Source: Nitrospirota bacterium (lineage in GTDB: Bacteria; Nitrospirota; Thermodesulfovibrionia; Thermodesulfovibrionales; UBA6898). Taken from it: a stretch of DNA of 36,669 bases. The translations under genes were made by a program, and so were the position numbers. Under the pieces are notes generated by a model. The model ran no database searches and had not been told where the DNA came from. It worked only from the letters and a program-made list of their open reading frames with translations. Shown here in pieces: positions 24,669-32,263 of this stretch (position 1 is the stretch's first letter; the number at the start of each line of letters is the position of its first letter). The stretch lies in assembly GCA_003252075.1 (NCBI GenBank), contig QKDO01000053.1, forward strand, positions 1-36,669. Direction: 5' to 3'.

Positions 24669-25657
24669 AAACCGTACTACCCTTCATTGCAGTTGTGATA
24701 CTCGTACTGCTTCCATTGTTTGGGGTGACGGTGGCACATCAGACACAGATTTTCTTTGGGGTCGTCGTACCCTATACTGCGGTGGCGGTATTCGTGTTTG
24801 GCTTTATCTACCGCATCCTGCAGTGGGGAAAATCTCCCGTGCCATTCTGCATCCCGACGACGTGCGGTCAGCAGAAGTCTCTCCCGTGGATTAAGCAGGA
24901 TAAGCTTGAAAACCCTGTGACCACGATGCAGGTCGTGGGAAGGATGCTCCTTGAGGTGCTGGTCTTCCGGTCCCTCTTCAGGAACATGAAGACGGAGATG
25001 AAGGAAGGAAAGGCGGTCTACGGGTCGGAGAAACTGCTTTGGCTTGCAGGGCTGGCATTTCACTGGTCGTTCCTCTTCATTTTTGTGCGGCACTACCGGT
25101 TTTTTGTGCAGGATGTGCCGACGGCAATTCAGCTGATGGAAGGAATGGACAGCTTTTTCCAGATTGGCGCCCCGCTTTTCTATATGACTGATGCGGTAAT
25201 CCTGGGTGCGGTTACATTCCTTCTTGTACGGAGGGTCTATCTTCCGCAAATACGATATATATCGCTTGCTGCAGATTTCTTCCCGCTCTTCCTGATCCTG
25301 GCTATCGCGATTTCGGGCATCCTCATGAGATATTTCTTTAAGACGCATATCGTAGCTGTCAAGCAGCTTGCCATAGGTTTGGTAAGCCTGAATCCAACCA
25401 TTCCGGAGGGCATCGGGGCCATATTCTATGTTCATCTCTTCCTTATCTGCGTGCTCCTGATGTACTTCCCTTTCAGTAAGCTTATGCATATGGGCGGGGT
25501 CTTCTTGAGCCCGACAAGGAACATGGCCAACGACAGCAGAATAGTCCGGTATATCAATCCCTGGAACTATCCTGTACATGTGCATACCTATGAAGAGTAT
25601 GAGGATGATTTCCGGGAGAAGATGAAAAAGGCCGGGTTGCCGGTCGAGAAGGAGTAA
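24665..25657 (+). CDS. dsrM: DsrM, haem b membrane subunit of the DsrMKJOP complex
   Basis: 330 residues with six or more membrane helices. It matches the NarI/DsrM family (respiratory nitrate reductase gamma type), which binds two haems b and exchanges electrons with menaquinone. Visible are WLAGLAFHWSFLFIFVRHYRFF, with candidate haem histidines, and FYVHLFLICVLLMYFPFSKLMHMGG. A conserved N-terminal loop PFCIPTTCGQQKS is characteristic of DsrM. AAAGAGG precedes the ATG. It transfers electrons to DsrK on the inner face. DsrK follows after two bases. Confidence 0.93.
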   Translation: MKTVLPFIAVVILVLLPLFGVTVAHQTQIFFGVVVPYTAVAVFVFGFIYRILQWGKSPVPFCIPTTCGQQKSLPWIKQDKLENPVTTMQVVGRMLLEVLVFRSLFRNMKTEMKEGKAVYGSEKLLWLAGLAFHWSFLFIFVRHYRFFVQDVPTAIQLMEGMDSFFQIGAPLFYMTDAVILGAVTFLLVRRVYLPQIRYISLAADFFPLFLILAIAISGILMRYFFKTHIVAVKQLAIGLVSLNPTIPEGIGAIFYVHLFLICVLLMYFPFSKLMHMGGVFLSPTRNMANDSRIVRYINPWNYPVHVHTYEEYEDDFREKMKKAGLPVEKE

Positions 25658-25659
25658 TC

Positions 25660-27273
25660 ATGGCGAAATTACCAAAACCAGAAGAACTCTTGCAGATAAA
25701 CTATAATCCGCCGCCGACAGAAGATTGGATGGACAGGCCGGTCGAACTCAAGCAGGGTAATTTCTGCTGGGGTGCGAAAGGGAAGAACCTTGCAGCAGTA
25801 GAGTTTCCGAATGCCCGGGACTGGACCCCGGTCGAGGCAGACTGGAAGCTGCCGAAAGATTGGGAAGGTACGGTCCTTGAGGCTATGGCAGACCGGCTTT
25901 CAAAATACCGCTCATTTAAAGTCTTTATGGACATTTGTGTTAGATGCGGAGCCTGTGCTGATAAATGTCATTTCTTTATCGGGGGAGGCGACCCGAAGAA
26001 TATGCCGGTTCTCAGGGCAGAGCTTATGCGCTCGGTTTACCGGAAATACTTTACCACCGCAGGCAAGTACCTCGGCAAGCTGGCAGGTGCCCGCGAGCTC
26101 GACCTCAATGTGCTCAAGGAATGGTGGTACTATTTTTACCAGTGCACGGAATGCAGGCGCTGTTCGGTCTTCTGCCCCTATGGTATCGATACAGCGGAGA
26201 TCACGCTGATGGCCAGAGAGTTCACCAATCTCCTCGGTCTGAACACGGACTGGATATCCGGTCCGGTGGCCAACTGCTACATGAAGGGCAATCACCTCGG
26301 CCTTGAGCCACATGCCATCATGAACAGCATCGAGGGCATGATAGACGATATTGAGACCATAACCGGCATCAGGATAAACCCTTCTTTTAACAGAAAGGGC
26401 GCTGAGATCCTCTTTGTGACACCTTCGGGAGACCTTTTTGCAGACCCCGGGACATTCACCGCAATGGGATACATGATGCTCTTTCATGAGCTGGGCATTG
26501 ACTACACCTGGTCGACCTATGCATCAGAGGGCGGCAACTTCGGTTTCTTTACTTCAAACGAAATGGCAAAAAGACTGAATGCCAAGATTTACGCCGAAGC
26601 AAAGAGGCTCGGCGTGAAATATATCATCGGCGGAGAGTGCGGCCACATGTGGAGGGTTCTGAACCAGTACATGGACACCTGGAACGGGCCGGCCGATTTC
26701 ATGGAAGTGCCGAAATCCCCGATAACCGGTACGGTCTTCGACAATGCCGCCTCGACCAAGATGATCCATGTCACCGAGTTCACCGCAGACCTCATCAAGA
26801 ACAACAAGATTAAGCTTGACCCGAGCAGGAATGATGACCTGGTCATCACCTATCATGACTCCTGCAATACGGCCCGCGGCATGGGACTGCTCGAGGAGCC
26901 GAGGTATATTATCAATAGCGTCTGCAACAAGTTCCATGAGATGCCGGACAACACGATCAGGGAGCGGACCTTCTGCTGCGGCAGCGGAACCGGGCTGAAT
27001 GCGAGCGAAAATATGGAAATCAGGATGCGCGGGGGATATCCGAGAGCGAACGCCGTGAAGTTTGTCAGGGACAAGCATGGCGTAAACATGCTGGCCAACA
27101 TTTGTGCCATTGACAGGGCAACGCTCTCCGCCTCTATGGACTACTGGGTCCCTGGGGTGCGGGTCACCGGTGTGCATGAGCTTGTGGCAAATGCCCTGAT
27201 CATGACGGGAGAGAAAGAGAGGGAGACAAACCTCAGAGGCGAACCGCTCCCGGGGAAGGGAGGTAACGAATAA
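25660..27273 (+). CDS. dsrK: DsrK, iron-sulfur catalytic subunit of DsrMKJOP
   Basis: 537 residues. Two [4Fe-4S] ferredoxin motifs are seen: CVRCGACADKC (from residue 93) and CTECRRCSVFCPYG (from residue 162). The C-terminal half has CCG-domain motifs of the HdrD/GlpC type: GECGHMWR, YHDSCNTARG and TFCCGSG. In HdrD such motifs hold a non-cubane cluster that reduces a disulfide; in DsrK the substrate is thought to be the DsrC trisulfide or disulfide, on the cytoplasmic side. AAGGAG precedes ATG 25660. The stop overlaps the dsrJ start (TAATG). Confidence 0.95.
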   Translation: MAKLPKPEELLQINYNPPPTEDWMDRPVELKQGNFCWGAKGKNLAAVEFPNARDWTPVEADWKLPKDWEGTVLEAMADRLSKYRSFKVFMDICVRCGACADKCHFFIGGGDPKNMPVLRAELMRSVYRKYFTTAGKYLGKLAGARELDLNVLKEWWYYFYQCTECRRCSVFCPYGIDTAEITLMAREFTNLLGLNTDWISGPVANCYMKGNHLGLEPHAIMNSIEGMIDDIETITGIRINPSFNRKGAEILFVTPSGDLFADPGTFTAMGYMMLFHELGIDYTWSTYASEGGNFGFFTSNEMAKRLNAKIYAEAKRLGVKYIIGGECGHMWRVLNQYMDTWNGPADFMEVPKSPITGTVFDNAASTKMIHVTEFTADLIKNNKIKLDPSRNDDLVITYHDSCNTARGMGLLEEPRYIINSVCNKFHEMPDNTIRERTFCCGSGTGLNASENMEIRMRGGYPRANAVKFVRDKHGVNMLANICAIDRATLSASMDYWVPGVRVTGVHELVANALIMTGEKERETNLRGEPLPGKGGNE

Positions 27274-27671
27274 TGTACAATACCGGAAAGATTATAGCGG
27301 GGCTGGTGGTCTTCTTTATCCTGGCGACGCTGCCTTTCCTGCTGAACCTTGGCAAGGCAAATGCAAAGATAGAGCCGAGCATCGATACCCCTGAAATAAA
27401 CGCTATGCCAAAAAAACACTGTGTGGAACCGAAGGCATTCATGCGCTCAGAGCATATGCAGCTTTTGAATAATTGGCGCGACCAGGTGGTCCGTAACGGG
27501 AACCGGATCTATGTTGGTTCGGACGGCAACGAGTATCCGATCAGCCTTCAAAACACCTGCATGAAGTGCCATGCGAATAAAAAGAAGTTCTGCGACAAGT
27601 GTCATAACTATATGGCGGTGAAACCATACTGCTGGGGCTGCCATATCGCACCGAAGGAGAATGAGGCATGA
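27273..27671 (+). CDS. dsrJ: DsrJ, triheme periplasmic cytochrome c
   Basis: 132 residues. An N-terminal hydrophobic helix (IIAGLVVFFILATLPFLL) exports and anchors the protein. Three CXXCH haem sites are present: CMKCH (from 96), CDKCH (from 107) and CWGCH (from 120). A separate Cys50 (KHCVEP) lies where the unusual His/Cys haem ligand of DsrJ is expected. The three haems need the ccsA/resB-type machinery also seen in this window. It is the periplasmic redox part of the complex, of still uncertain donor or acceptor. It overlaps dsrO. Confidence 0.93.
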   Translation: MYNTGKIIAGLVVFFILATLPFLLNLGKANAKIEPSIDTPEINAMPKKHCVEPKAFMRSEHMQLLNNWRDQVVRNGNRIYVGSDGNEYPISLQNTCMKCHANKKKFCDKCHNYMAVKPYCWGCHIAPKENEA

Positions 27672-28471
27672 GCATGAACAGAAGACAATTCCTTAAATTA
27701 GCCAGTGCATCGACCATCCTGGGTGTTGGCGCCGCTTCTGTCATTAACAACATCAGCAATGGCAGTCTCGAGGCAGCGCAGATCCATCCTGATCCGAGGG
27801 CCCTCAAGGCGAAGCGGTGGGGCTTCGTGGTCGATGTCAGCAAGCTCACGACCGATGAGGACTACCAGAAGTGTATTGACGCCTGCCATGATATTCACAA
27901 TGTCCCGAACAATCCGAACCCACGGCATGAGGTCAAGTGGATATGGAAAGACACGTATGAGCATACCTTCCCCAACACTGCGGAAGACAAGATCATGAAC
28001 AGGGAACTTCAGGAGAAGAATTTCCTTCTCTTCTGCAACCACTGTCAAAATCCGGCCTGCGTCCGGGTTTGTCCGACCAAGGCGACCTTCAAACGCGAAA
28101 GCGACGGTATCGTAATGCAGGACATGCACCGGTGCATTGGCTGCAGGTTCTGCATGGCCGCATGCCCGTTTGGTGCGCGGAGTTTCAACTACACGGATCC
28201 ACGGCCGAACATCAAGGTGGAGAACAAGGAGTTCCCGACCCGCATGATCGGAGTTGTCGAAAAGTGTACCGCATGCTACGAACGGCTTGCCGTCGGTAAG
28301 CAGCCGGCATGTGCAGAGAAGTCCAATGGAGCGATCGTATTCGGTGATCTTGAGGACCCTAATTCCGAAGTGCGGAAACTTATCACTGAAAAGTATACGA
28401 TCCGGAGGAAGCCAGAACTCGGGACGCAACCGAGCATCTACTATGTGATTGGAGGTGGCGAGCATGCTTGA
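27668..28471 (+). CDS. dsrO: DsrO, periplasmic iron-sulfur subunit
   Basis: 267 residues with a Tat signal ([13 protein letters not shown]), so it is folded before export. The ferredoxin-like cluster motifs include [35 protein letters not shown] and [16 protein letters not shown], as in PhsB/DmsB-type four-cluster proteins. It carries electrons between DsrJ and the membrane protein DsrP. AAGGAG upstream; start overlaps dsrJ, and the stop overlaps dsrP. Confidence 0.94.
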   Translation: MSMNRRQFLKLASASTILGVGAASVINNISNGSLEAAQIHPDPRALKAKRWGFVVDVSKLTTDEDYQKCIDACHDIHNVPNNPNPRHEVKWIWKDTYEHTFPNTAEDKIMNRELQEKNFLLFCNHCQNPACVRVCPTKATFKRESDGIVMQDMHRCIGCRFCMAACPFGARSFNYTDPRPNIKVENKEFPTRMIGVVEKCTACYERLAVGKQPACAEKSNGAIVFGDLEDPNSEVRKLITEKYTIRRKPELGTQPSIYYVIGGGEHA

Positions 28472-29630
28472 AAAGGCTCTGAGCGGAAGCAACAGATACT
28501 GGGCATGGATATTCTTCCTGCTGGCGGTGATCGGTATCGGGTGCATCGCATATATGAAGCAGCTGAACGAAGGTCTGGGTATTACGGGATTGAGCAGGGA
28601 CGTATCCTGGGGACTGTATATCGGCCAGTTCACCTTCCTGGTTGGTGTTGCCGCATCTGCGGTGATGCTCGTTATCCCTTATTATCTGCATGATTTTAAG
28701 AAGTTCAGCAAAATCGTGATCCTCGGGGAGTTTCTTGCTGTTTCAGCCGTTATCATGTGTGTTTTGTTCATCATGGCTGATATGGGCCAGCCGATGAGGG
28801 TTGCCAATATCCTTCTCCATCCGACACCGGGGTCGATCGTATTCTGGGACGTGGTTGTCCTGAACGGCTACCTTTTGCTGAACATAGTCATTGGCTGGAC
28901 TACACTCGGCGCTGACCGCAAGGGGGTCAAGCCCCCTGATTGGGTCAAACCACTGATTTACCTTTCTGTCCCTTGGGCTGTCAGCATCCATACGGTCACG
29001 GCGTTCCTTTATGCGGGTATCCCCGGCAGGCACTTCTGGCTTACGGCTGTAATGGCGGCCCGTTTTCTTGCCTCGGCATTTTCAGGCGGTCCCGCACTGC
29101 TGATTCTTCTTGCTCTTCTGGTTCGGAAATTCTCAAAGTTCGATCCTGGGGCAGAAGCAATCCAGGCTGTTGGAAAAATCGTGACCTATGCGATGTTTGC
29201 GAACGTATTTCTCCTTGGGCTGGAATTTTTCACCGCGTTTTACAGCAATATACCCGGCCACATGCATCCCTTTCTGTATTTGTACACAGGCATAGATGGA
29301 CACACAAAGCTTGTCCCGTTCATGTGGATATCAAGTATTCTTGCGGTAGTTTCGCTCGCAATTCTCGTGTTTCCCCATCTCCGCAGGAACGAGAACATCC
29401 TGGCCTTTGCCTGCGCGATCTTGTTCATTTCTCTCTGGATCGACAAGGGCTTTGGGCTGATCATCGGGGGCTTTGTTCCCAATATGTTCGAGGGGATTAC
29501 CGAGTACTGGCCTACCTTGCTGGAGACGCTTATAACGATAGGGGTGTGGGCCATGGGCTTCCTTGTGCTGACAGTCCTGTATAAGGTAGCCATTGCGGTA
29601 AGGGAAGAAGATGCGGCAGTTGAGCATTAA
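28464..29630 (+). CDS. dsrP: DsrP, NrfD-type integral membrane subunit
   Basis: 388 residues from ATG 28464 (GGAGGT seven bases upstream); a longer frame start at 28449 is less likely. About ten membrane helices, matching the NrfD/DsrP family. Motifs seen include [16 protein letters not shown] and [28 protein letters not shown]. It oxidises or reduces menaquinol together with DsrO. The operon is complete in the order rsbRD-M-K-J-O-P, and a ferredoxin gene follows 80 bases later. Confidence 0.94.
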   Translation: MLEKALSGSNRYWAWIFFLLAVIGIGCIAYMKQLNEGLGITGLSRDVSWGLYIGQFTFLVGVAASAVMLVIPYYLHDFKKFSKIVILGEFLAVSAVIMCVLFIMADMGQPMRVANILLHPTPGSIVFWDVVVLNGYLLLNIVIGWTTLGADRKGVKPPDWVKPLIYLSVPWAVSIHTVTAFLYAGIPGRHFWLTAVMAARFLASAFSGGPALLILLALLVRKFSKFDPGAEAIQAVGKIVTYAMFANVFLLGLEFFTAFYSNIPGHMHPFLYLYTGIDGHTKLVPFMWISSILAVVSLAILVFPHLRRNENILAFACAILFISLWIDKGFGLIIGGFVPNMFEGITEYWPTLLETLITIGVWAMGFLVLTVLYKVAIAVREEDAAVEH

Positions 29631-29710
29631 ACGGCATCATGATTTTTTGAGCTGTTTCCATAAAGACAGACAAACCATTTTTTGGTTAATGAAATAAAGG
29701 AGGAAACATT

Positions 29711-29896
29711 ATGTATCTTGTAGCTGTCAATGCGGATGTATGTACGGGATGTGAAGAATGTGTGAACAACTGTCCGGTAACGGTCTTTGACATGGTTGAT
29801 GGCAAAGCGTCGCCGACAAGAGCCGGCGATTGTGAAGGCTGCGAGACCTGCACGAGCGTCTGTCCGTCAGGTGCTGTTACGCTTACCGAGATGTAA
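29711..29896 (+). CDS. 2[4Fe-4S] ferredoxin
   Basis: 61 residues with two clusters: CTGCEECVNNCPVTVFD and, after a short acidic linker, CEGCETCTSVCPSGAV. AGGAGG upstream of ATG 29711. Small ferredoxins of this type follow dsrMKJOP in some lineages and may supply electrons to DsrK or DsrAB, but this one could serve any cytoplasmic electron transfer. It is followed by its own terminator, which ends the dsrM operon. Confidence 0.9.
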   Translation: MYLVAVNADVCTGCEECVNNCPVTVFDMVDGKASPTRAGDCEGCETCTSVCPSGAVTLTEM

Positions 29897-29909
29897 CAAG
29901 AGTTCAGAT

Positions 29910-29940
29910 GGGGCAGCCTGTCGGACTGCCCCTGTTTCTT
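29910..29940 (+). terminator. Terminator after the ferredoxin gene
   Basis: A 7-bp stem ggggcag / ctgcccc with a 9-base loop is followed by tgtttctt. It closes the rsbRD-dsrMKJOP-ferredoxin operon. Confidence 0.8.
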
Positions 29941-29993
29941 GATAGCAGGGTAGTGGGGCTGCAAGTTCATAAGTGGCAACAAAGGAGCGGATT

Positions 29994-30035
29994 AGATATT
30001 TTTATTTGACGCGTGAACTTGCTAACTGGTATAAA
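29994..30035 (+). promoter_or_regulatory. Promoter of the DsrH/E/F-TusA-like operon
   Basis: The -35 TTGACG (30006-30011) and the -10 TATAAA (30030-30035) are separated by 18 bases. They are preceded by AGATATTTTTATTTGAC (29994-30010), nearly the same as the dsrC promoter element. AGGAGGT and ATG 30077 follow. Confidence 0.75.
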
Positions 30036-30076
30036 AAACTGCTTTCCTCAAAATCCTTTACTTAGGAGGTGTTTCA

Positions 30077-30373
30077 ATGAAATTAGCTGTTCTCATGAGC
30101 GACTACAGAAACGGTATTGATATGATAGACAGGCTCAGTGCGGAATCGCTCGGCATCATCTTTGTCGGCAATGGCGTCTATCATGCGGCAGTAAAGGATG
30201 GTGGCAAGACCTCATCACTTCTTGACAAAAAAGCTAATTTTTATGCGCTTGCCGAAGACTTCGAGACCAGGGGGATAACTGCCGCAAATCTCGATAACAG
30301 GGTGAAGGCGGTCAACTACGGTGATGTGGTTGATATCATTTTCAATGATTATGAAAAAGTAGTCTGGATATAA
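30077..30373 (+). CDS. DsrH/TusB-like protein lacking cysteine
   Basis: 98 residues with the Rossmann-like alternation of the DsrEFH superfamily (MKLAVLMSDYRNGIDMIDRL; LGIIFVGNGVYHAA). Length and pattern fit the TusB/DsrH subunit, but the whole protein contains no cysteine, whereas classic DsrH has one conserved Cys. It may play a structural role in the heterohexamer. AGGAGGT lies seven bases before ATG 30077. First gene of a four-gene set with DsrE-like, DsrF-like and TusA-like proteins. Confidence 0.65.
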   Translation: MKLAVLMSDYRNGIDMIDRLSAESLGIIFVGNGVYHAAVKDGGKTSSLLDKKANFYALAEDFETRGITAANLDNRVKAVNYGDVVDIIFNDYEKVVWI

Positions 30374-30385
30374 AGGGAGGCGGAA

Positions 30386-30748
30386 ATGGGTAAATTGACC
30401 ATAGGAACATTTTCATCACTCGTAGGCTCACTGTCTCTTGACTTCTCGGTAAAGCTTGCTGAGGCTGCCGTGAAGAAGGGACACAAAGTTGATTTCTGGA
30501 TGTCCGGCAATGCCACCATGCTCGCGAAAAAAGGACAGAAGGCATTCAAAGACTATTCGTTTCTCGCAAAGACGATACAGGATCTCATTGCAACCGGTAA
30601 TTTCCAGATCTGCGCTTGCGAAGCATGCGCAGAGGCACGGGGGTATCATAAGGAAGACTGCCCCGACGGGTTTATACGGAAGAGCATGGACTGGTATCTG
30701 GCGAGCACCTTTGATGCGGATAGAGTCCTTCATATAGGAGGAGACTAA
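30386..30748 (+). CDS. DsrE/TusD-like sulfurtransferase subunit
   Basis: 120 residues of the DsrE fold (GTFSSLVGSLSLDFSVKLAEAAVKKG...VDFWMSGNA). The reactive region QICACEACAEARG holds Cys76, Cys78 and Cys81; the catalytic cysteine of Allochromatium DsrE is also Cys78. In that system DsrEFH takes sulfur from TusA and passes it to DsrC. GGGAGG precedes the ATG at 30386. The next gene starts one base after the stop. The ORF order (H-like, E-like, F-like, TusA) differs from the E-F-H order of sulfur oxidisers. Confidence 0.8.
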   Translation: MGKLTIGTFSSLVGSLSLDFSVKLAEAAVKKGHKVDFWMSGNATMLAKKGQKAFKDYSFLAKTIQDLIATGNFQICACEACAEARGYHKEDCPDGFIRKSMDWYLASTFDADRVLHIGGD

Positions 30749-30749
30749 T

Positions 30750-31163
30750 ATGGCGACAAAAAAACTTGCATTCATTGTTCGTTCACTCCCTTATAAAACT
30801 GAGGCATCGAGGCTTGCCCTGACGCATGCGATTGCAAGCCAGACTGTCGAGATCTACTTGAAAGACGGCGATCTTGTCGAAGCGTCTGTTTCATATGTCG
30901 GGGATGGTGTCCTTAACTGCCTGAAAGGGCAGCAAGGCATGAAACATTACGGCATCACGACTATCGAAGGGCATGCCAAGAATTCCCTTCTTCTTGACAT
31001 GAGAGTCCTCATATGCAAGGAAGACCTTAACAAATTCGGCCTTACCGAAGACAACATTCTGATGGACGCTGAGGACATCGGAGGAGAAACAAAAGCGAAC
31101 ATCGTTTCGTACAGCGAAATACAGAAGGAGATGGACGCAGCAACCCACATCCTTGTGTGTTAA
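30750..31163 (+). CDS. DsrF/TusC-like DsrE-family protein
   Basis: 137 residues of the DsrE/DsrF superfamily: LAFIVRSLPYKTEASRLALTHAIASQTVEIYLKDGDLV, then SYVGDGVLNCLKGQ. Cys57 and Cys89 are the internal cysteines, and Cys137 is the last residue. It is longer than the neighbouring DsrE-like protein. Whether it is the DsrF/TusC subunit or another DsrE-family paralogue cannot be decided from sequence alone. It has a GGAGGAG site directly upstream and is followed by the tusA-like gene with a 19-base gap. Confidence 0.7.
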   Translation: MATKKLAFIVRSLPYKTEASRLALTHAIASQTVEIYLKDGDLVEASVSYVGDGVLNCLKGQQGMKHYGITTIEGHAKNSLLLDMRVLICKEDLNKFGLTEDNILMDAEDIGGETKANIVSYSEIQKEMDAATHILVC

Positions 31164-31182
31164 TCAAAAAGGAGGAATATAT

Positions 31183-31428
31183 ATGGCAGATTTGAAGTCA
31201 CAGACACCGGCACAGACACTTGATGTATTGGGACGGGTATGCCCGTATCCGCTTGTTCTCACCAAAAAGGCTCTCGAGAAGCTCCCGAGCGGCGGTATCC
31301 TCAAGATTCTCTGCGATGCACCTGCATCAGCCGAGGACTCTCTCCCGAGGTTCGCGCAGGACAAAGGGATGCCGATTGAGGTCGTGAAGCTGGCTGACAG
31401 TTGGGAAATCTTTATTCAGAAGCCCTAA
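31183..31428 (+). CDS. tusA: TusA-like sulfur carrier protein
   Basis: 81 residues from ATG 31183 (AAGGAGG at 31169-31175). The CPxP motif of TusA/SirA proteins is present (LGRVCPYPLVLTKKALE, Cys20), followed by the family beta-alpha pattern (GGILKILCDAPASAEDSLPRFA). TusA carries a persulfide on that Cys and, in dsr systems, passes it to DsrEFH. A strong terminator closes the operon. Confidence 0.9.
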   Translation: MADLKSQTPAQTLDVLGRVCPYPLVLTKKALEKLPSGGILKILCDAPASAEDSLPRFAQDKGMPIEVVKLADSWEIFIQKP

Positions 31429-31450
31429 GCGTCCGTCAGATCAGGTTGAG

Positions 31451-31486
31451 AAAGGCTCCCGGACATTCCGGGAGCCTTTCTTTTAT
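31451..31486 (+). terminator. Rho-independent terminator after tusA
   Basis: A perfect 12-bp stem (aaaggctcccgg / ccgggagccttt) with loop acatt, followed by cttttat. The minus-strand tonB gene ends 11 bases further on; read on the minus strand the hairpin has a poorer T-run (aaaggct...ccttt-ctc). Confidence 0.92.
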
Positions 31487-31496
31487 CCGCCGGCAA

Positions 31497-32261
31497 TCAG
31501 TGATCTTTGAGCGAGAACGTGATGGGGACTTCTACGAAGCTGTCTGTTGCCGGGAAGGGCGACGCTTTGACAACCGTATCCCGTGCCGCAGAATCGAGGA
31601 TGGAATACCCTGAGCCTTTCAGGATACTTATTGCCTCGGGATTCCCGGTCTGATTAATCTTAAAGCTTACCATTACCGATCCCTCCATCCGACGTTTTCT
31701 TGCTATATAGGGATAGACAAGGTTTGCCTGCAGTGCAGCCCGTATGGTCCTTCGCAACGATGCATCTCCGACAGAACCCGGTTGTTGCCTACTACCTTCT
31801 GTGGCAGGAGAATGGTCTGAGCTTCCTGTGGAAGCACCCTGTGTGATGAAGTCCGCCACCGATCCAGGAGATGAAACCCTGTGTCCTGCAGCCGGACTAC
31901 CTGTCATTTGTGCAGAACTGCTCCAAGACACGGAATCGTTGTTTTCAGAGGGGAGTGATTGCTTGATCACGGGTTCAGCAGCGGGTAAGGTCTCGTTTTT
32001 CATCCGCGGTATCTCTGGCAAAGCCTTACGCTCAGCCGGATTTATTGAGGCGACACGTTTGCCGTCAGTTTTCTGAAGAAGCTGCTGCGACGAATTCTGT
32101 TTTGCCTGCCCTGTCGTTTTCGTGCCCCATTCTTCGACGAGCGATACGGCAACCATGTGCGTGTTCCTGAGTTCGCTGATGCTCCCTGCTATGAAAGCAG
32201 CAGCGAACATCAGGGTATGGAGCATCACGGAAACGACGATGTTGTTTCTGATACCGTACAT
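31497..32261 (-). CDS. tonB: TonB energy transducer
   Basis: 254 residues. An N-terminal membrane anchor (VVSVMLHTLMFAAAFIAG) is followed by a Ser/Pro-poor linker of about 140 residues and a C-terminal TonB domain (NLVYPYIARKRRMEGSVMVSFKINQTG, then AVEVPITF-like VEVPITFSL). It connects the proton motive force to the outer-membrane receptor encoded just upstream (two bases apart). No exbB or exbD is in the window, so they must be encoded elsewhere. The organism therefore has an outer membrane. Confidence 0.85.
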   Translation of the reverse strand: MYGIRNNIVVSVMLHTLMFAAAFIAGSISELRNTHMVAVSLVEEWGTKTTGQAKQNSSQQLLQKTDGKRVASINPAERKALPEIPRMKNETLPAAEPVIKQSLPSENNDSVSWSSSAQMTGSPAAGHRVSSPGSVADFITQGASTGSSDHSPATEGSRQQPGSVGDASLRRTIRAALQANLVYPYIARKRRMEGSVMVSFKINQTGNPEAISILKGSGYSILDSAARDTVVKASPFPATDSFVEVPITFSLKDH

Positions 32262-32263
32262 GA

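Noticed and set aside
24677-27177. Long minus-strand open frames inside dsrM and dsrK
   Set aside because: Antisense shadows of well-recognised genes with no ribosome sites and no recognisable motifs.
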